Source: Diabrotica undecimpunctata
Lineage: Eukaryota; Arthropoda; Insecta; Coleoptera; Chrysomelidae
Reading direction: 5' to 3'
Assembly (NCBI RefSeq): GCF_040954645.1
Contig: NC_092803.1
Location: forward strand, 11,285,230 to 11,349,229
Length of the DNA: 64,000 bases
The notes beneath the pieces are model-generated. The model searched no databases. It saw nothing but the letters and a program-made list of their open reading frames with translations, and was not told the DNA's origin. Position numbers and translations under genes: made by a program. Shown here piece after piece: positions 35,770 to 47,047 of the stretch (its first letter is position 1; every line of letters starts with the position of its first letter).

Positions 35770-36840
35770 AATGTCGCAAACTCGTCTATAACTTCATTGT
35801 AAAAACTTGGATATTGTGACATTTCTTTAACCAGATTATTTTCAATTGTCAAAAAGGAAACATTAGAGAGTCGAACTTGTCCTGTCGAGTTTCTTAACTA
35901 CGTCTTTATTCGTTTTAGTGTTGAAAAACTACGCTCTACAGAGGCACTAGTAGCTGGAATGATCAGTACTAATTCACATAATTTCACTACCTCCGAATAT
36001 GCTTTGTCCAAAGAAGTGGTTTTTAAAAACGTTAGCAACTCACTGGCATTATTTTTTGTGTCAATGTCCTCAGTTTCGTTTAAAGCTGTTAGCTCCGAAC
36101 GTAATGAAATCAAATCAGTGTCCATAAAGACGTATCAAAGATTTTGAATTTCAGGAAAATGTGTGTTTTTAAATGCATTAAAATTGCACAGTTCAAGACA
36201 AGTCTATTCTTCGTTCACAAATTGTTGAGAGCACGAAATATGCCTCAAACTCATAAAACGGTCGTAAATCATAGGCGTTCCTAAGGTGTTTATTCATTAA
36301 ATAATAATATAATGTTTTAATACTGTTATATATAATATTGATAATATTTTAATACTAATATATTTAGCAAAAAAACAATTAAAACTTTCACGACTAATGT
36401 TGGTTATTATATTATATTAATAAAAATAAGAATTTAACCATTAACAATTTTGTAAATAAGAATACCTTATCTCTTTGGATATTTCAATACTAATCTTCGC
36501 GTTTAATCACTTTACTAGAAAACCTGGAATTCATATCCGAAGGTACTATTCGTTCCAAGATAATTAAGATGGAATTCCCCAGATTTTTAATAATATAATT
36601 ATATTCGAAACTTAACTTGAAAGGGTGAAGTTATTACGAACGAAAACATTTTTTTTGTTTAGTACGTTTTTGATCGCATGTCATTTACGGCTCGTCGGTG
36701 TTTCCGCGTCTACGACAGTAATTAGCGTCTCGAATATTTCTTTTGCGAATTATATGCAGTGCGTGAGTGATTTTTTATTCCATATACCTACGAACATATA
36801 CGTACCTTTCGCTTGTGCTCGTTTTGTTGGATTATTTGTG

Positions 36841-38231
36841 ATGGCTTCATCATCAACATCATCAAGTTTTACACCGGTACTGTTGCGTACAGTCAGTAAG
36901 TCTGTCTACTCACCAAGAGAGAAGACTATTGTCCTGAATGTTCACGATGCTCTGGTTTCTCAGAATCCCACAAACACTGTTCGCAACATAGTCGAAAGTT
37001 GTGCCAACATGACTGGCGTAGGAGAGTCAAATTTATATAGGTTCCTATCAGAAAGAAAAAAACACGGTATAGCTAACCCAAACACAAACGAACACTTAAA
37101 GAGAGGGAAAAAGCCTATTGAAATTGATGAATTTGCCAAAAATGGTATTCGAAGGAAAATTCATGGATTTTTTTTCAAAAAAGAAATACCAAACCTAAAC
37201 AAAATTTTACAAGAAGTTAGAGACGACCCGGATTTGCCTCATATCGGACGAACTAAATTGTGGCAAGTTTTAAAAGAATTAAATTTCCGGTGGGAGAAAT
37301 CAGACCGAAAATCACTTTTGATTGACCGGGAGGAGAAGATAATGTTGGAGAAGAAATTATCTATGATTCATACGAAAATTCCGGGCTGAAGAAAGGCCCA
37401 TCTTTTACCAGGATGAAACGTGGGTAAACTCAGGTCATACTCTAAAAAAAATTTGGTCAGATAAAAATATATTAAGCTCCAGGCAAGCCTTTATGGAAGG
37501 TTGGTCTACTGGTATCTCCCGACCTTCTGGTAAAGGCAGTAGATTAATAATTTCTCACATTGGCAGTGAACAAGGATTTGTTAAGCATGGTTTGTTGGAA
37601 TTTCATTCCAAAAGCACAAAAGACTATCACGAGGAGATGACAGCTGATGTTTTCGAAGAGTATTTTGAGCAAATGATTGAACACATACCACCAAATTCAA
37701 TTATAGTATTAGATAATGCACCTTATCATTCACGTCTAGTAGAAAGACTTCTAACGAATGCGTGGAAGAAACAGGATATTCTTGACTGGCTGCGGAATAA
37801 TTATCTGCCTTACGAAGATGGAATGGTAAAAGCAGAACTTTTAAAAATTGCCCGGCAACACAAATCTAAGTTCAAGAAATACGTAGTTGACAAAATGGCG
37901 GAAAGGCGAAACATCACAGTCTTTAGACTTCCCACCCTACCACTGCGAAATAAATCCAATTGAACTCATTTGGGCACAAATGAAAAGTTATGTGGCTAGA
38001 AAAAATACGTCATAAAAAATACAAGCTGTACGTGAATTGTTATACGAGTCTTTATAACATATTACAAAACAAAACTGGAAAGATGCAGTAAGACATGTAA
38101 TAGAAGAAGAACAAAAAATTTGGGATCTTGATAACATAATTGATGCGACCGTAGAGATTCTTAACCTAATTATTAACCCTCAAGACGACTCGGATTCCGA
38201 AGTTGATCCTATTTATTTTGAATTTGAATAG
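36841..38231 (+). pseudogene. DD82E-type IS630/Tc1/mariner transposase, copy 1
   Basis: The first frame starts at Met 36841 (MASSSTSSSF) and runs to 37389. It includes the HTH region, RRKIHGFFFKKEIP and RTKLWQVLKELNFRWEK. After a frameshift it continues with IFYQDETWVNSGH (first Asp), SIIVLDNAPYHSRL (second Asp) and, after a second frameshift near 37930, PYHCEINPIELIWAQMK (Glu). It then runs to an acidic end DSDSEVDPIYFEFE at 38231, with one further stop after ARKNTS and one near 38056. I count 82 residues between the second Asp and the Glu, the same as in copy 2 once its duplication is removed. In-frame sequence upstream of 36841 is probably UTR. Inserted in a hAT element. Confidence 0.85.
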
Positions 38232-38284
38232 TTTTCTAATCGTAATTATATAAGGTAAGTAATAGTAGTTGTAATCGTAGGGTG

Positions 38285-38657
38285 TTAAAGGGGAAAGGCG
38301 CAAAATGTCGCCTGTCAAAATGTTCAATGTGTTTTAAATGTATCCATTTTTTTTTTTCAAATCCTGAGAAAACTAAACAGCATTTTTGAAAAATTTAAAG
38401 GCAGAATGAAATATTTTTTAGAATAAATAAAAAGTTTCTTTTGCATGCAATATTTTCAATTAAAAATTATACTATATTTTCTCTTTTATTTTCACCCCTG
38501 TTACATAACATTTTAAAATAAACATTGTAGAAGTTTTCAGGGACTTTCTGCCCTGAGTAATAATGTAAACTTTCATTCTGCGTTTAAATTTTTTAAAAAT
38601 ATTTATTAGTTTTCATTGGAAATTTTGCCAGGCGACATTTGGCGCCTTTTTCCTTAA
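38285..38657. mobile_element. TTAA-flanked MITE (~370 bp)
   Basis: TTAA at 38285-38288 and 38654-38657. Inverted ends are AGGGGAAAGGCGCAAAATGT (left) against GGAAAAAGGCGCCAAATGT (right, opposite strand), both followed by CGCCTG and CAAAAT. No coding capacity. The TTAA flanks suggest mobilisation by a piggyBac-type transposase. Lies just downstream of DD82E copy 1. Confidence 0.8.
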
Positions 38658-40365
38658 TTAAATAAATGTATCTTTTACAAATGGCAAGAAACTTTTTATT
38701 TTTGAATAAAATAAATAAGTTTTATTAAAAAATACAATTTACATAAGTACAATTTAAAAAATATATTTATTTAGTTCAAATAAATGTTTCAATCATATAC
38801 TCTACCACACTGGTCGTTCATTTCTAACCATTCAAAATACCCCCGTAATAAGATTATCAGGTATTGTATTCCTTCAGATATAAGGTGGCTTAGTCGAAAA
38901 CGTCTTAAACCGTCAGTTTTAGGTTGGTTTTTACTATTATATCGTATTACCTATCCTCTCTGTATTTCAGTTTTCTAATTAGGGTTAAACTTGTAGTGAG
39001 CTATCAACAAATTGTGAACCGTGTATAGGTCATCAAAATTCTTAAACCTGTTTTCCATTTGTTGGTTTATTTGATCTAAAATCTGATAATATAGTCGGCG
39101 GTAGCACGATTCAACATCTCCAACATTATCAGTGCGTATGCGAAAACTTCTTGCCATCATATTATTCCAGCATTTTTCAAAGTCATCTCTCTTTTTGTTA
39201 ATAACACCTTTAAATTCGTTAATTTTTTTTATACAGAAGGCAATATCGTTTATCTTGCATCGTAATACATTAAATAAATTATCTGAGAATGGAAATATTT
39301 CAGAAAAAAGCAAGATTAAAAAATTAAAATTAAAATCATTTTTTAAATTATTCAAAAATCCTCTCGAGCTATTTATGGTTTCTGTATCCCACTTTTCACC
39401 ATTCTCCAAAACACTCTCAAATAATTCAATTAAGGAATCGCGGAAGACTGTTACTACTAGTCTGCCGTTGTAATTCCATCGCGTCACTGCAACTTTTAGC
39501 AGTCTTCGTTTTACAATTATATCTAAAGCTTGAGTTCGTTTAGAGGATTTAGAAAAGAAAGCAGCCATTCCACTTAAAGTTGCAAAAAAACTTTACATTC
39601 TTTGATCTGCATGACTGATTGGGAAAAACTAAGTTTAGTTTGTGGGCAAAACAGTGTATAAATATTGCACTAGGACACGTTTATCGCACTTTCAATTGTA
39701 GACCCCCCAAATGCGCAGCCTTAACCGCAGCGCCGTCATAACTTTGGGCAATTAGCTTGTCATTACCATTAATGGATTTTAAAAGTCCATAAACAATTTT
39801 ATATAATGCGTCTGCCCTTCTATCTTCTGATACATTTATAAAACCAAAAAATCTTTCCTGTATAATTCCGTCTGTATTAACAAATCGTACTATTGCAGAG
39901 AGCTGGCTAAAATTGGTAACATCAGTTGTTTTATCTAAAATAATTGTAATGAAGCGTGTTTGTTTAATTTCATCAATTATTTTGTTTGAAACTACTGCCG
40001 AAATAGCAAAAATCAAATCATTCTGAATTCGATTTGAGGTGCCTTGAAACACACTGGAATGTTCTAAATGAGTTTTTAAACAAGGATCGTACTTAGAAAT
40101 TAGTGAAACAAGATCCATGTAATTGCCCGTATTTGCTGATGTACTGGTTTCGTCGTGATCTCTGAACCCAAGTTCATGGAAACATAAAAAACACACAGCG
40201 TCAATAAGTCTTTTCGGCACGTCTCTATTTTTATCAACTATTTGATGACTCACTTTTAATGAATTATCCAAATTTTATTCTAGAAATAGAGAACAACTAA
40301 CTAAACTAAAATAAGGTTAGAAAAAGCGGTCTCATTGCGCAGTAACTTCCAAATCCTAGAGTCAA

Positions 40366-41718
40366 ACTGTTGTATGTTACATGCCACATTCGATTCCATT
40401 AGAAATATTTAAGTGAATACTGTAGTAAATTACATACGACGGGTATTTCCTTAAATGAATCTGTGGTATACTCCATTCCACGAATATACGACTGTTTTAA
40501 ATTCGGTTTAAGGTATCGATTTAACTGGTCCAATGTGCTGAATTGTACAATAGTAAATTCTCCCCATTTTAAAAATACTATTATGGCAGATAAACCTTAG
40601 ATTTAAATATCAAGTCATGATATAAATATAGAGTTGATAGTTTATAGAACAGTAGTTGTAATTTAGATAAGTGACAACACCAAAAAACTTACTTATTCTC
40701 TCATTCTCTAATTTTCTTTCTTTTCGCACATTTTACATATTGTCTCACGAATTTCAAATTTGCAATCTTCACAAAGATCGATAGTCTTTGGTTGTCGGCG
40801 AGACTTATATTGTACGACATTTTGTTCACTTTGTCCACTTTTTTTTGCTTTTTTGCAAAACCGACTTTAGTTTTGTTTCACTAATACAGAGTGTATCACA
40901 CACACACGTTTATGTACGGACTGAACTGGTCGCAAAGGGCCCCCGTTGATTTTCTCAGCAGTAAAATAAGAAAGTACATTAAATTTAAAGTTGTCTGCAT
41001 CTAAAACACGTCTCGGCATTTTGGGCTTCAATAAAGAAATACACTAAAACACTAATACACTAAACTCTTTCTTAACGAACACCTCTCTTCATCGGACACC
41101 TCTATACGGACGGTTTTTAAAACTAAAATCAGTCGGCGATATATGAAATTGTATGTAAATTTTCGTTACATTTTAATATCTGTAACAACTCGGTACTTTA
41201 ACTATCAATAGCCGATATGTTATACCCGTTACTTTCGGAACTTTTAAGAGTACATCCACTCAAAGCAAACAAATATTTAAAACTAACAAAGTAAAATATT
41301 AGATTCTTTTTCTGGTTCCTGAACCATCGTTCTGCCAATTTCTTTTCATTTATATTAAAAATAGTATATTTCTTTTTATTACAGTTGTAGTGCCTAATAA
41401 AGTAATAAAAGAGTGTAATATCAAAGAAACCCGGCACGCCTCTTTGGTGTTTACATTTCACCGAAAACCAACCCAAATGTCTGATGAACACATTTGCGTA
41501 AAAATTTTTGTTATTTTCGAATTAAATTTCACAATAAATTTTGTATCTGAACATCTATTAACTGAAATAATTTTAGTTTACTTGTCATCCTTTTTATTGG
41601 AATAATAATAAGACCAATTTACTTTCATACTTCTACTTGCACAGTAAAATATTCGTTGTCGAAATAATCAAAAACAGTCGTATATTCGTGGAATAACCTA
41701 TATGTAACATACAACAGT
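40366..41718. mobile_element. DNA element with ~50-bp inverted ends, left end interrupted
   Basis: The right end (opposite strand from 41718) reads ACTGTTGTATGTTACAT and continues into TTCCACGAATATACGACTGT. The left end has ACTGTTGTATGTTACAT at 40366-40382 and CATTCCACGAATATACGACTGT about 110 bp later, so the left inverted repeat is split by a small insertion. The interior (about 41020-40900, minus) has a possible transposase start: MPRRVLDADNFKFNVLSYF, then GPLRPVQSVHKRV. A minus-strand CxxC...CxxC segment follows near 40750. No catalytic domain. No clear target duplication found. Confidence 0.6.
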
Positions 41719-41999
41719 CTTCTATTCAGAGGCTGGGCATCTTTTTGAACTAAAACAACTGTTGTTGGCTAAATAGCATTTAAATGATGAGAGCTGGATA
41801 TTGCGACAGTGTTTCATTGACAAGAGCTCTTTAAATCACATACGAATCAAACATAACCTGAAAATGGTTATTTTGGAACTTACAACAGTTGTCATCTCAG
41901 GATGCGAAATATTATAATAAATTTTGTGGAAGTTTTGAATACAAAGTTTTCAGCGTTTTATTGTTATATCTATTTTTTTAGCACACATTTTAAACATTT
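41719..41999. other. No gene recognised
   Basis: Contains CAACTGTTGTTGG (about 41755) and an inverted AACAGTTGT near 41882, possibly a tiny decayed TIR pair. Confidence 0.3.
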
Positions 42000-42519
42000 T
42001 AATTTTTATCACACTATAGTATTCTAGACTTAAACGGGATATTATTTCATCTTCAGTTGGCGCCACAGCCCTTCGTGAGCCTTGGCTTGCTTCAAAACAT
42101 TCTTCCATCCTTCCCTATCGAGTGTCTGTCTTCTCCAGCCCCTCACTCCAATCTCCCTCAGATCTTCCTGTACATCGTCCAGATATCTGAGTTTAGGTCG
42201 TCCCCTTCTTCTTCCGACCGGCCTGTTTAGCATAGTTATTTTAGTGGGATCACTCTCATCCATCCGCATAACGTGGCCCACCCACCTTAGGCGGTTTATT
42301 TTGATGGTCTTCACAATATCTGCATCACCAAAAGGTCTATAGAGTTCAAAGTTATATCGCCTTCTCCACAGACCCTGTTCGTTTACTCCGCCATATATGC
42401 TCTTCAATACTTTTCTTTCAATGACTCGCAGTAACTCTTCATCTCGGGTCGTCATTGCCCATGTTTCTGATCCGTATGTGAGCACTGGGCGTATTATTGT
42501 TTTATAAAGTTTGCACTTT

Positions 42520-42825
42520 CTCCAACTCAAAATTTGGAGAACCTGACGTTGTAAAATTCATTAAGGTAGCACGCCTCAGATGGATAGGTCATGTAATCAG
42601 ACGAGAAGAAGATGCCATAGTCAGAAAAGTTTTTGACCGAAGAGGGCCGATCGGACAACGAAGAAGAGGAAGACCGAGACTTAGGTACCAAGACAACCTA
42701 AAAAATGATTTGAAGTCTATCGGAATTAGAGCATGGAGAAGAGTTGCCAGAGACAGGGGCGAATGGAGGATTGTTCTGAAGAAGGCTTTGGCTCATAAAG
42801 AGCTGTAACGCCACTGATGATGATG
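42520..42825 (+). mobile_element. 306-bp 3' end of a LINE inserted in a LINE, with 14-bp target duplication
   Basis: Encodes DVVKFIKVARLRWIGHVIRR, then RRRGRPRLRYQDNLKNDLKS, ending in GLU-LEU-stop and a 3' terminus GCCACTGATGATGATG. AAAGTTTGCACTTT is present on both sides (42506-42519 and 42826-42839). Same subfamily as 53124-53989, which ends with the same ATGATGATGA tail. Opposite orientation to its host LINE. Confidence 0.92.
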
Positions 42826-43069
42826 AAAGTTTGCACTTTGTTGCTATTGACATACTTCTCGCTCTTAGTTGAGGGCCCAGGCCAAAATAACAGCGGTTAG
42901 CCACGCATATTCTTTTTTTTATCTCGTTGGATGTGTTATTTTTGTAGTCTACCAGTGATCCTAAGTAGCAGAATTCTTCTACCATTTCTATCGTTTCGTG
43001 TTGCACCTCTAAGTTATTTTGTTGAATTTTTGATATGGCCGGCATATATTTAGTTTTCTGGATGTTAAT

Positions 43070-43177
43070 GGTTTTGGGATGACCTCAGCGGAGCTGTTTC
43101 GCAGAGCAGTCAACAAAACCATGATAGCCTTGATTATCGCCAACATCCGGACCGGATAAGGCACTGAAGAAGAAGAA
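43070..43177 (+). mobile_element. 108-bp LINE tail inserted in a LINE, with 10-bp target duplication
   Basis: Encodes TSAELFRRAVNKTMIALIIA and NIRTG-stop, then GGCACTGAAGAAGAAGAA. GGATGTTAAT flanks both sides (43060-43069 and 43178-43187). Belongs to the 14690/55735 LINE family. Among the shortest LINE insertions one can recognise. Confidence 0.9.
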
Positions 43178-43980
43178 GGATGTTAATCAGAAGTCCGATG
43201 TTTTCTGCGGCATTTTTGATACGTGTGAAAGCCTCCACTGCTTCATTTTGGGTTCTTCCAATTATGACGATATCATCAGCGTATGCCATTCTTTGTATAC
43301 TACTGGTATATATCGTACCTTTTAAGTTTATTCCCGAATCTCTCATAACTTTTTCTAACGCTAGGTTGAACAGCGTGCATGATAGCGCATCTCCGTGGCG
43401 CAGTCCTCTGTTGGTTTTAAATGGTTTTGAAACATCCCCTTGTACGCGCACTTTACATTCGACTTTCATCATTGTCATTTTAATTAATTCTACCAATCCT
43501 TTTGGTATTCCTAATTCGATCATCGCCGAATATAATTGGGACCTGTCAATAGTATCGTACGCTGCCTTAAAGTCTACGAAGATGTAATGGCAGTCTATGT
43601 CGTACTCCGTCATTTTTTCTAATATTTGTCTGATGTATGATATGTGATCAATGGTAGATTTATTTTTCAAGAAGCCTCTTTGGTAGGATCCTATTATATT
43701 GTCAGTATACCGTGCCAGTCGTTTGTTAAGTATCAGGGACACAATTTTATATGCTGTATTAAGAAGGGAAATCCCTCTAAAGTTGGAACATTCAAGAACG
43801 TTTCCTTTTTTGTGTAGGGGGCATATAATTCCAGTATTTCAATCTTCTGGTAACGCGCGTTCTTGCCATACCTGTATTAGTAGTTTGTGAAGGAGGGTTA
43901 CAAATGTTTGACCGCCACATTTAAATATTTCTGCGCGTAGGTTGTCTGCTCCGGGTGACTTGTTTCTGGCTATAGTTTAT

Positions 43981-44315
43981 TTTTATGAACGAGAGAGTAA
44001 TTAGCATAATTTTAACTGGTAGCTCCGACCACTCCATGGGCGTGCTCAAGATTAATTGAAAAATTACTTTGAATAATTGTAAAAAATAAATGAATTATTT
44101 CAGTGTTATAAAGTGTTATGTGTATGTAAACAAAAGTGACCTCTTTTATCACACACTATATTAGAACTGACTGGCCTACATTAAAAAGGGTTTTAAAAAA
44201 TTCACATTTTTTTTTAATTTTTAAAAATTACAAAAGAGAAAAAGAGGTTTTAAAACCGTCTAAGGTATGTTAAATAGATGAATAAAAATATTAATCTAAA
44301 ACTTACAGCTACTTG
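43981..44315. other. 3' flank of DD82E copy 2
   Basis: AT-rich; includes a short GC-richer piece (GCTCCGACCACTCCATGGG at about 44023). No terminal repeat pair found for the DD82E element. Confidence 0.35.
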
Positions 44316-45713
44316 TTACAAATCCAAATCAGATTCAGAAGATGAACTTTCAGAACCAAGATTTATTATAACTGGCTCGATCATTTTATCAGTAATATTG
44401 TCCAGCTTCCACATTTTTTCCTCTTCTTTAATAGTGTGATTTACTGCCTTTTCCCAGTTTTCAGGTTTTACATTATTTACGGCCTCCAAAAACAACTGTT
44501 TAACATCATGAATTTTAAAAGTGGTATTTTTTCTTGAAACTTCACTCTTTATCTGTGCTCATACCAGTTCAATCGGGTTTAATTCACAATGATATGGTGG
44601 GGATCTAAGTACTGTCATTCCACGATTTTTGGCAATTTCATCAATTTCGTATTTTTTAAATTTTTCTTTATGAAGGGCACACAACGAATAAAGTTCCTTT
44701 CTTATAGATCCGGGATGGTACTCTTTATGAAGGGCACACAACGAATAAAGTTCCTTTCTTATAGATCCGGGATGGTACGTAATATTTTTTGAACTCAGCA
44801 AATTCTGCAAGTCTTTTTTTAACCACTTGGTTGTGGGCAGTCCTTCTATAAGTCTGGAGTGATAACTTGCATTATCCATTACTATTACACAGTTCTTAGG
44901 AAGAAGATCTATCATTTGTTCGAACCATTCTTGAAAGACATCAGCGTTCATGTCTTCATGGTAGTCACCGGTACGAGTTGATTCAAAAGTTAATAAACCA
45001 CCTTCAACAAAACCGTCTGAACTGCCAATGTGTACTATTATCAGCCTGCGTCCCTTTCCTGATAGTGGGTTTAAACCAGTAGATAAGTTATTTACAAAAG
45101 CGTGCCTTTGACTTGTAACAGTTTCATCCTGCCAAAATTTATTTGGTGTATGACCCTCGTTGATCCATGTTTCATCAAGATAAAATATTTTTCTTTTTTG
45201 GTTTCTCATTTCCTTTATGGTTCTTAGAAAATGTCTTCTCCATATGACAATATCGCTTCTTTCTAATAAAATAGACTTTCTGGGATTCTTTTTCCAGCGG
45301 AAGCCTATTTCTTTTAAAAGTTTCCATAACGTACTTCGACTCATTTCTGGGTAATCCTTATCATCTCGAACTGAGACAAGAACTTTATCCAATGTTGGAA
45401 ATTCTTGTCTAAAGAAGAATTCATGCACTTTCCGTCGAAGTCCTTCTTTAAAATGATATTCTATTTGAAATTTTGGTTTCCCTGGAGCATTACGTGGCAT
45501 TTGAAAACTACCACATTTCTCTTCTTTAATAACTCTGTAAATCGTAGATTTCCCAACACCAAGTGTACTGCTAACTAACTCAACGGTCTCATCAACACTT
45601 TCACATAAACGTTTGTCTGTAAATGATTTAAAACAATTAAATATTAATGTTTTTTCATTAACTGTTAGAGGACCAATTTTTCGGCGTTTACACGGCACTT
45701 CCAAATTTTCCAT
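44316..45713 (-). pseudogene. DD82E-type IS630/Tc1/mariner transposase, copy 2 (one stop, one 57-bp duplication)
   Basis: Probable start MENLEVPCKRRKIGPLTVNE at 45713. HTH region TLGVGKSTIYRVIKEEK, then RRKVHEFFFRQEFPTLDKVL and WRRHFLRTIKEMRN. Catalytic motifs are IFYLDETWINEGH, NCVIVMDNASYHSRL and CELNPIELV. A TGA replaces the expected Trp after PIELV. Beyond it the frame stays open through AQIKSEVSRKNTT to the acidic end SSSSESDLDL and a TAA at 44316. The block YHPGSIRKELYSLCALHKE is duplicated in frame. With one copy removed the second Asp to Glu spacing is 82. Such a spacing has been described for an ITm family I recall as Sailor; that name needs checking. Only two lesions, so a young copy. 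Confidence 0.88.
44665..44778. repeat. Perfect 57-bp tandem duplication inside the DD82E transposase
   Basis: Two identical 57-bp copies begin with TCTTTATGAAGGGCAC at 44665 and 44722. They are in frame and add 19 residues between the second catalytic Asp and the Glu. Confidence 0.92.
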
Positions 45714-45956
45714 AACACTAGTATACACAATAAACTGCACATTGCAACTGAAGTACCTACTTTTAGTGAACTGTTAAGAATTTTGAATACGCCACTTGGA
45801 CCTTCCTATATACAAAATGGAAAAACCCACTATCACATTTTCTGTGGAATAAGTTTAGAAGGTAATTATCTAGTCAATTACTGTCGTAGATTCCTGGAAT
45901 TAAAGAATTAAATGTTTGATTGTTGAAACCCTTACTTCGTGGAATGCACTCATTTC

Positions 45957-46141
45957 AGATAAAATAAAACGTTTTATTTTATCTAAAGAATTAAACTTTA
46001 TTTTGCAAATAGGCAAAGAATTAAACTTTATTTTGCAAATAGATAAAATAAAACGTTTTATTTTATCTAAAGAATTAAACTTTATTTTGCAAATAGGTAG
46101 GTACTTATTAAACTTTTATTGGTTATATATAACCAATAAAA
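45957..46141. repeat. Cluster of perfect 28-bp palindromes with direct repeats
   Basis: The same 28-bp perfect palindrome (arms AGATAAAATAAAAC) occurs at 45957-45984 and 46041-46068. A different one (arms TTTTATTGGTTATA) occurs at 46114-46141. Three direct copies of AAAGAATTAAACTTTATTTT plus GCAAATAG sit between and after (45985, 46015, 46069), so the palindrome unit repeats with an 84-bp period. Strong cruciform potential. Confidence 0.9.
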
Positions 46142-47047
46142 TAAACATCTTACATTTCTTGCAAATTCATTAGTACCTGTTAACCTCCATCACTCCGACA
46201 CTGGCAACCTTATTTAGGGATTAGTAACCCTCACAACTATTGTATTCTATTCTGCTCCAACCTTTATACCTGGTGGTCATACTCAATTTAAAATTGTTTT
46301 CCTATATACTTCTGTAAACTTGTTGACAAATATCTGTTTTTCATTGAGTCACCCGTATCAACAGTTTAGGGATTTGCATACATAATTTATTGTTTTATTA
46401 CTCTCTCATACATAAAAATACACTATAGAGACTGAATTGCTTTGTTTATTTCTTCCAAAGTTGGTAGTTCAGTATCCTCCTGTTCTATTTCTATATCATA
46501 TCTACCTTCAGCTCTACTTTCTCCATTAAGTAACGTATAATATATTTATTTATATATTATACTTTATTATTTACTTGTAAAATTTTTACTGTATACCATA
46601 GATGAGGCTACCGTATCGTCACACTCGCGATAGCAAGAAGATAACATCAAGCAATGCGGTATAAATGACTAGTTGTGGTCAAAATAAAACAAAACCAAAA
46701 AAGTATAATCGATTTGTTGACATTGTAGATTATATACTTAAAGTAAACCAGTTATTTATTAATTACAGCTTTATATTCAGAAATATAACGGTTTTATTAC
46801 TTAAAAACTATTTTAAGGTAATTTAAGTGAATTTTAACGACTCTTCAGCTGGCCCTCGTAGAACAAGAACTCGTTTCCGTTACCTTGAATAATACACAAA
46901 CTCTTTATATATTTAACAAATGATGTAACGAACTTAATTTGTCGAGTGTTAAATGTTGAATACCATATAGGTATCCTCACTCTCACCGAACGCGGTTGTA
47001 TGAAAGAGTGCGCTGTTCACACGAATTTCTGTTTTAGATGATACCAA
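46142..47047. other. No gene recognised; possible promoter region for the exon at 47048
   Basis: AT-rich until about 46830, then less so. The sequence immediately before 47048 could be a 5'UTR. Nothing more specific can be supported. Confidence 0.35.

Larger units (their letters stand above)
35770..40271 (-). mobile_element. hAT element (ZMYM1-like) split by a later insertion
   Basis: Three collinear minus-strand blocks. The N-terminal block is 40271-39681, with the DUF4371-type segment ITIILDKTTDVTNFSQLSAI (catalytic Asp) and QSYDGAAVKAAHLGG. The middle block is 39568-38975 (VTRWNYNGRL ... NFDDLYTVHNLLIAHYKF). The C-terminal block is 36190-35770, with the hAT dimerisation motif IPATSASVERSFSTLKRIKT and LSNVSFLTIENNLVKEM. 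Between the middle and C-terminal blocks sits about 2.8 kb of foreign DNA (36200-38970) holding a DD82E transposase and a MITE. Stops and frameshifts inside the blocks also make it non-functional. Confidence 0.85.
42000..43980 (-). mobile_element. 5'-truncated LINE, host of two nested LINE insertions
   Basis: Reading from 43980 down: LRAEIFKCGG, HYIFVDFKAAYDTIDRSQLY (Asp A), TNRGLRHGDALSCTLFNLAL, MAYADDIVIIGRTQNEAVEA (YADD intact) and NAAENIGLLINI. Then comes the 108-bp insertion, after which the frame resumes with QKTKYMPAISKIQQ and FCYLGSLVDYKN up to SIATKCKL. Next is the 306-bp insertion, after which it resumes with YKTIIRPVLTYGSETWAM and ends RPVGRRRGRPKLRYLDD ... GLWRQLKMK near 42042. 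Apart from the inserts, a stop near 43838 and perhaps an end effect, the RT frame is well kept. Family relatives are at 48611-50375 and 53124-53989. Confidence 0.88.

Noticed and set aside
36625..36840. In-frame N-terminal extension of DD82E copy 1
   Set aside because: Hydrophobic and absent from copy 2, whose start aligns near Met 36841; most likely untranslated sequence.
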